From: Oscheius dolichura
Taxonomy: Eukaryota > Nematoda > Chromadorea > Rhabditida > Rhabditidae
Length of the DNA: 64,000 bases
Direction: 5' to 3'
Assembly: GCA_932521035.1 (NCBI GenBank)
Contig: OW051497.1
Span: 10,850,001 to 10,914,000, forward strand
Numbering within the stretch: the stretch's first letter is position 1; each line of letters starts with the position of its first letter. Under the pieces are notes generated by a model. The model did not search any database and was not told where the DNA came from. It saw nothing but the letters and a program-made list of their open reading frames with translations. A program made the position numbers and the translations under genes. This document shows, one piece after another, positions 59,938 to 64,000 of this stretch.

Positions 59938-60424
59938 ATGAATACCCGTGTTTTTAGCAAGGACAGCTTTGGCAAGGAGTCAGGCATTCTCACAGACGGC
60001 GAAGAACATTCTGACTATGAGAGCAAGTCAATATCTGAGGTTGGACTGCCCTCTGCGTCATGTCAACTCAAAATTTTAGAAGGACTGTATTTTTCCGGTG
60101 ATGACTATGGACAACCCCAACGCGATGCCAACATCTACCACCCCGCTGAGCCCACTTCGTCCTCGTCGTTGTCGCGTACGAGTGCTGGTCAACCGTCGCC
60201 AACGACAGGAGTCTGAGTCCGATATGGAGATTGTCCTCAAATCTCCGACTGTCTCTCGCAGGGGTCATAAGAGACCTGCCCTAGACTTGGACAAAATGAT
60301 GAAGGTAGCACTACTGCCCTTGCTTTATAACAAGTTATCCTTATAGACCCGCCTGGATGCGGTGCCTCCGAAGCGTGAAAGACTTAGCAGCTGCTCTTCC
60401 ACACTCTCCAATGATTCAATATAG
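59938..60424 (+). CDS. Small Ser/Arg-rich disordered protein
   Basis: Three exons (59938-60039, 60080-60304, 60347-60424) give about 134 residues: MNTRVFSKDSFGKESG, TDGEEHSDYESKSISE, PLSPLRPRRCRVRVLVNRRQ, SRRGHKRPALDLDKMM and an end SSCSSTLSNDSI. Basic patches with SP/TP sites suggest a phosphorylated nuclear protein. Introns are 40 and 42 bases, phase 0. It follows the small charged gene by 141 bases on the same strand. No family is recognised. Confidence 0.6.
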
Positions 60425-60814
60425 CGAACATTCGATATCCTGAAGTTGGCGAGCTCAACTTCACAAAAATTTCTTTGCCTCTGTCAGGATTTCGTCTGAG
60501 TCGCGCGTCATTATCCCCCACTATACCTACACGTTACACACGTTACCTCCTTCCTACTTTTTTGTACTATTTGTGATGTTATTTGTGGCTAGTATTCGAG
60601 TAGAGTTTATTCTTGTGTTGTATTCCCAGGGAGATATAAAGAATTCCACTTCTACTAATCGTAGACATAATACAACGTGATGCATTCTCATTATATTCGC
60701 GTTATTGTTGTATTTGCTAACTTGTTGACCATCAAATAAAGTTGTTGCGAAAAATTATTTAAAAAATATAGAGAATAGTTAAAAGTAAACAGTAAATAAC
60801 AAAATATCCTTTAA

Positions 60815-61107
60815 AGGAACAGTCAGGGACCTAGGAAGTTAACTGTAGATTTTCACGGGCTTTAAGAAAGCCATGGAAATGAATGATTCGCCCATGCGCA
60901 TTTTACACAGTTCCTTATTTTTTTAATAGTTTATTTTGATTATTTTGATGTCATTGCTCATAAACAATCGAAAGCATACTAAGAAAACTAGAAAAATACG
61001 CTAAAACCGTCGGCGCGTTCAATTTTCAAAAGCGCGCCAAAGGCAGGGGACGCTTGTGAGCGCAGTCGCCGCAGAACCACTCAAACCGAGGGTCCCTGAC
61101 TGTTCCT
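60815..61107. mobile_element. MITE, 17-bp perfect terminal inverted repeats, TTAA target duplication
   Basis: AGGAACAGTCAGGGACC at 60815-60831 is the exact inverse of GGTCCCTGACTGTTCCT at 61091-61107. Both ends are flanked by TTAA (60811-60814 and 61108-61111), the target duplication expected of piggyBac-class insertion. The 293-bp interior has no coding capacity. The perfect repeats suggest a fairly recent insertion, in the spacer upstream of YIF1. Confidence 0.88.
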
Positions 61108-61298
61108 TTAAATCTAGCGTTTTCGAATTCTGGTGGATAGACTGGGTCCCGCCGCGACTTGACCCTCTCCCTTTTTACACTATGCCCTTATTGCCCTTGT
61201 GGTTCAACGTGTCGCTCAACAGATTTTAATTAATTTTTCTTCGATAAGCGCTTTCTACACAGATACAGGATCCATTTAAAAACTCTTAAACTTGCAGA

Positions 61299-62592
61299 AT
61301 GTCGAACGATTGGGGCGGATGGGAGGACAATTCACAATGGGCTCAGCCTCCTCAACATGATTACGGCCACACGCCGCAACAGCAACAACATTATGGGTAT
61401 GCCCTTTCTCTACAGGTTTATTGGGTAGCTTTAGATATTCCGATCATGGACAGCACAGTAGTTATAATCAGCAACACCAGCAACACCAACAGCAGCAACC
61501 ATCACATAACCCCTATGGGTATGGTGGCCAGCAACAGCAAAGTAGTTCTCCTTATCCCGATCTTGGAGCCCAAGGTAAGAATTTAAATCAGTTTTACACC
61601 TATATTTGTCCGCTTGAAAGGAAAAGAACGATAATTCTTTTTCCAGCTTTCGGAAATTTTGGAGGAGCTCAACAATTCATGGCTGACCCAATGCTGAAGG
61701 CTGCCCAGCAGTTTGGGGGGCAATTCGCTGAGCAACAAAAAGAAAAGGTAGCACTTCTTCTTTTGTTAGATACGATGATTTTAGATAACAAAATATATCA
61801 CTGGATTCAACTTGAAATACTATTTCGCCGTCGATCATTCGTATGTTGGCAAGAAACTCGGAATCCTGCTATTTCCCTTCTTCAGATCTGTAAGGCTTTC
61901 CCTTTTGGTTTGTAGTAAAATAAATGTTTAGGAATGGGCAACAAAATTCACAGGAAACGACCAGCCAGCTCCTGCCCGGGAAGATGTCAACGCTCCTGAT
62001 CTCTACATCCCTTTAATGGCCTTCTTGACATATGTTCTTCTATCCGGATTTGTTGTTGGAACACAGGGAAGGTTTGTATCTACTTATTTTTCATTTCAAA
62101 CTATTTTTTTTCTAGATTTTCCCCCGAAGTACTGGGTATTTTGACAAGTAACGCGTTCATTTGGCTTATTCTTGAAAATATCGTCATCTTTGTGAGTAAA
62201 TACGTCATGAATATATCTCAGGTATTTCCACTAACTACTTTTTTTTAATATTCTCCCTTTCAGTCCATGTCAGTGTGGCATTCTCTGGCTTACAGTACCT
62301 ATAAGTTTGTTGGAATGATCATCTGCCTTGTCATGTTCCTAGCCGGCGGAAAGACTTTCTATTATTGTGCTCTTGCCTACACAGCTGCCGCCCTTTCTTT
62401 CTTTTTGGTAAGAACGTATCGATCCCTATTTTTATTCTTTTCCAGTTACGGACTGTCAAAAACTTCGTCTTCGACTCAAACCACTTCAGTGGGGATGACG
62501 GACGGAAGAGGAAACTCATCCTGATTCTGTTCATCCTCTTCTCCCAACCTCTAATCATGTGGTGGCTAACAAGGTTCGTTTCAGCCATTTAA
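61299..62592 (+). CDS. yif-1: YIF1 ER-Golgi trafficking membrane protein
   Basis: Five-pass membrane protein of the Yip1/YIF1 family that works with YIPF partners and Rab GTPases in ER-to-Golgi traffic. CTTGCAG lies one base before the ATG. The N-terminal cytoplasmic part is Gln/His/Tyr-rich (QHDYGHTPQQQQHYGYS, SYNQQHQQHQQQQP), then MADPMLKAAQQFGGQFAEQQ, LKYYFAVDHSYVGKKLGILL and the signature DVNAPDLYIPLMAFLTYVLL, KYVMNISQSMSVWHSLAYST, RTVKNFVFDSNHF; it ends LFSQPLIMWWLTRFVSAI. The DLYIPLMAFLTY stretch and the W-L-T-R/x end are family hallmarks. Confidence 0.93.
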
Positions 62593-63086
62593 AAATGTAT
62601 TTACAAAGCAATTGTTTTGAACATGTTGGCCCCTATTCTTGATCGACAGGAAATCTAGTACTTGCTTTTTTTTATCGGGAACACCAAAAGATCACAGATC
62701 AGCCAATTTTACGACAAACAACATCTCTTTTTAAAATCATTTTTCTATGAAACAAGAATAGAATACGGTCATTTGATAGGGCGATCAAGTTCTTTGTGAA
62801 AGTAACTGGTTTAGATCTTGAGGTCAGAATTTGAATACAGATTATGAGTAAAATTTATCTGGTAGAAGTTATTTTTGGCCCAGACTGTTCTTTCAAGACG
62901 CGAACCTTATGTCATTCTCTCTATCCCGTGAAGTTGATCAGCTCAAAGAGCTCTCGTTCTCTTTCGTAAGGGAAGAAATGGACGTAACTTGTCATACGTT
63001 TGCTCGTCCTTTGAAGTGAAGGGTCTTTCAAATCGATTAGATTTCGAAGAGATCTATTCTGAGGCAGTTGTTCCTCCCTCCTGAGT
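62593..63086. other. Spacer downstream of YIF1
   Basis: No convincing exon. An ATG at about 62,911 opens a 19-codon frame (MSFSLSREVDQLKELSFSF) to a GTAAGG donor, but its continuation is not in the frame of the gene at 63,087. Confidence 0.35.
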
Positions 63087-63316
63087 ATGTCAAAGCTGCA
63101 ACTCTAGTAAATACTAAGCAAATTGTTGATCCCAAGTAACCTCCAAGTCGTCAACATTTACATTTCAGTGGTGCTACAAACTTCGACTATGGGAAGTACG
63201 ACTTCGCCCGGTTGGCAATGAGCAAAATTGGAATTAGCCCTGGTGGAGGAGCGGACGTCCCCATGACGGACGACGGAGAAGTGGACTACGAAGCCTTGTT
63301 GAAGATGCCCAAATAG
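63087..63316 (+). CDS. 55-residue conserved-looking protein
   Basis: Two exons (63087-63106 and 63169-63316) give MSKLQLYGATNFDYGKYDFA, RLAMSKIGISPGGGADVPMT and an end DDGEVDYEALLKMPK. The long last exon is free of stops, the phase-2 join is exact, and AATAAA follows at 63386. The dense Tyr/Asp pattern looks like a real globular or subunit protein, but I cannot name it. It lies 495 bases after YIF1 on the same strand. Confidence 0.6.
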
Positions 63317-63385
63317 ATGCCTCGATGTCATACAATGTGATCCAGAAACTTTATTTCTCATATTTATTATAAGTTATGTGGTTTG

Positions 63386-63391
63386 AATAAA
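63386..63391 (+). terminator. Poly(A) signal AATAAA
   Basis: AATAAA 70 bases after the stop of the 55-residue protein and 18 bases short of the stop codon of the opposite-strand gene. Confidence 0.6.
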
Positions 63392-63408
63392 CTGGGTATA
63401 TTTTGAAT

Positions 63409-63696
63409 TCACTTCTGGGCGGGTGATGCAAACGCGTCCTTTGTACTTTCTGGCCCTGACCTAACAAAAACAACTTGAAAAGTTGTTTCTTCTCTAAGTT
63501 CGGCAGAGATAAATATTGTTGCCCTTTCTGCGAATCTGTAGAGCATGACGGTACTTTTTTCTCTCTTTTTTTAACAAGCGCAGACAATGCAATTCGTCAT
63601 CCTGATGATTCCCGTCTTCGGCCTTTTTTGAACAGCCGCCGCACTTGTCTACGTGCCGTTTGCAAGCTCTTAAAGATGCTAACCTCGTGAGGGCCA
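63409..63696 (-). CDS. Unrecognised minus-strand gene, start not found
   Basis: The last exon (63493-63409) reads EETTFQVVFVRSGPESTKDA ending SPAQK, joined by a GTACCG...CTTAG intron to an upstream exon with ACKRHVDKCGGCSKKAEDG and DDELHCLRLLKKERKK. Four cysteines in C...C..C spacing (with HLC later) could bind zinc. Minus-strand AATAAA copies lie at 63,349-63,368. The 5' part is open: no ATG is found before an in-frame stop near 63,706, so an upstream exon is expected. Confidence 0.5.
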
Positions 63697-63706
63697 AGAA
63701 CGGCTA

Positions 63707-64000
63707 TTTCTAACCTCTATTCGGTGCTTGTATATGCGATACGGGCGTCTTGGATGCACTCAGTTTACGCGCTCACAGCTGCGGCAGTGCTATGCCTATC
63801 AGCCCGACCGGCGGGTCGCCGTTCTCTCTTGGTGTTTTGTCGCTTTAATCTCAACATCCGAGCTGGCCAAGTCTCTATTTATTACTTAGTTCATAACCTC
63901 GGGTTCAAATAGCTCCTCCCCTCGTATGTTTACTCCCCCTTGCATATCGTCCGCGTGCATCTTGTTCCCAGTTGATCTTTTGACGTTTTGAAGAGGTTTT
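63707..64000. other. Window end, nothing supported
   Basis: No ATG-started frame with coding character and no splice-consistent exon is visible before the window ends; the first exon of the minus-strand gene may lie here. Confidence 0.35.

Noticed and set aside
62575-63316. Joining the last exon near 63,169 to YIF1 through a GTTCGT donor
   Set aside because: YIF1 already ends with its family-typical ...MWWLTRFVSAI stop at 62,592, and a better-phased ATG exon exists at 63,087.
63850-63925. GGTTCAAAT with an upstream CTGGCCAAG, resembling tRNA boxes
   Set aside because: The flanking sequences do not pair into an acceptor stem or a cloverleaf.

Overview
The window is animal nuclear DNA, most probably from a nematode. 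About thirty multi-exon genes are packed on both strands, with GT-AG introns mostly 37 to 60 bases long. At least a dozen genes have a splice-acceptor-like pyrimidine-rich ...AG only 0 to 12 bases before the start ATG, which is the layout expected when mRNAs receive a trans-spliced leader. The families present fit a worm: a Cys-loop anion channel, a secreted THAP4/nitrobindin-like barrel protein, an HtrL-like Golgi protein, F-box-like genes and many secreted orphans. The species cannot be named from the sequence. Intron-exon joins were made by hand from reading frame and splice-site logic, so exon edges can be off by a few bases.

Layout. 0.3-4.5 kb: ligand-gated chloride-channel-like receptor and a small basic secreted protein (+). 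4.7-9.2 kb: an Enhancer-of-zeste H3K27 methyltransferase (-) with a duplicated N-terminal exon and a tandem repeat in its 3' flank. 10.4-15.4 kb: small secreted protein (+), lifeguard/TMBIM Bax-inhibitor-type membrane protein (-), UNC-93/MFSD11-type transporter (+). 15.5-20.0 kb: four secreted orphan proteins, including a Q/Y-rich one, a six-cysteine one and a long charged one. 20.1-23.7 kb: glycine-cleavage T protein (-) and BSDC1-like BSD-domain protein (+). 24-33.5 kb: gene-poor; two divergent unrecognised genes at 26.7-28.6 kb and an 80-residue basic/acidic protein at 28.8-29.1 kb are the best-supported content. 33.5-41.7 kb: F-box-like protein (-), 2-oxoglutarate dehydrogenase E2 (-), BTBD9 (+), THAP4-like secreted protein (+). 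44.7-46.9 kb: HtrL-like type II membrane protein with Thr- and His-rich stem (+). 47-51.5 kb: accessory stretch with a partial copy of the HtrL-like gene, a coiled-coil plus GIY-YIG-like protein (-), a MULE-transposase-derived gene (+) and a 20-base perfect palindrome. 51.8-57.4 kb: large secreted orphan (+), RMDN-like TPR protein (-), AGPAT acyltransferase (-). 58.6-63.7 kb: small orphans, a 293-bp TTAA-flanked MITE, YIF1 (+), a 55-residue protein (+) and a convergent gene (-).

No pathway unites the window. It mixes housekeeping genes (mitochondrial glycine cleavage and TCA-cycle subunits, ER/Golgi trafficking, phospholipid synthesis, Polycomb) with quickly evolving secreted orphans. The parts most worth a second look are the 47-51.5 kb accessory stretch, the MITE, the E(z) N-terminal duplication and 3' tandem array, and the divergent gene pair at 26.7-28.6 kb.
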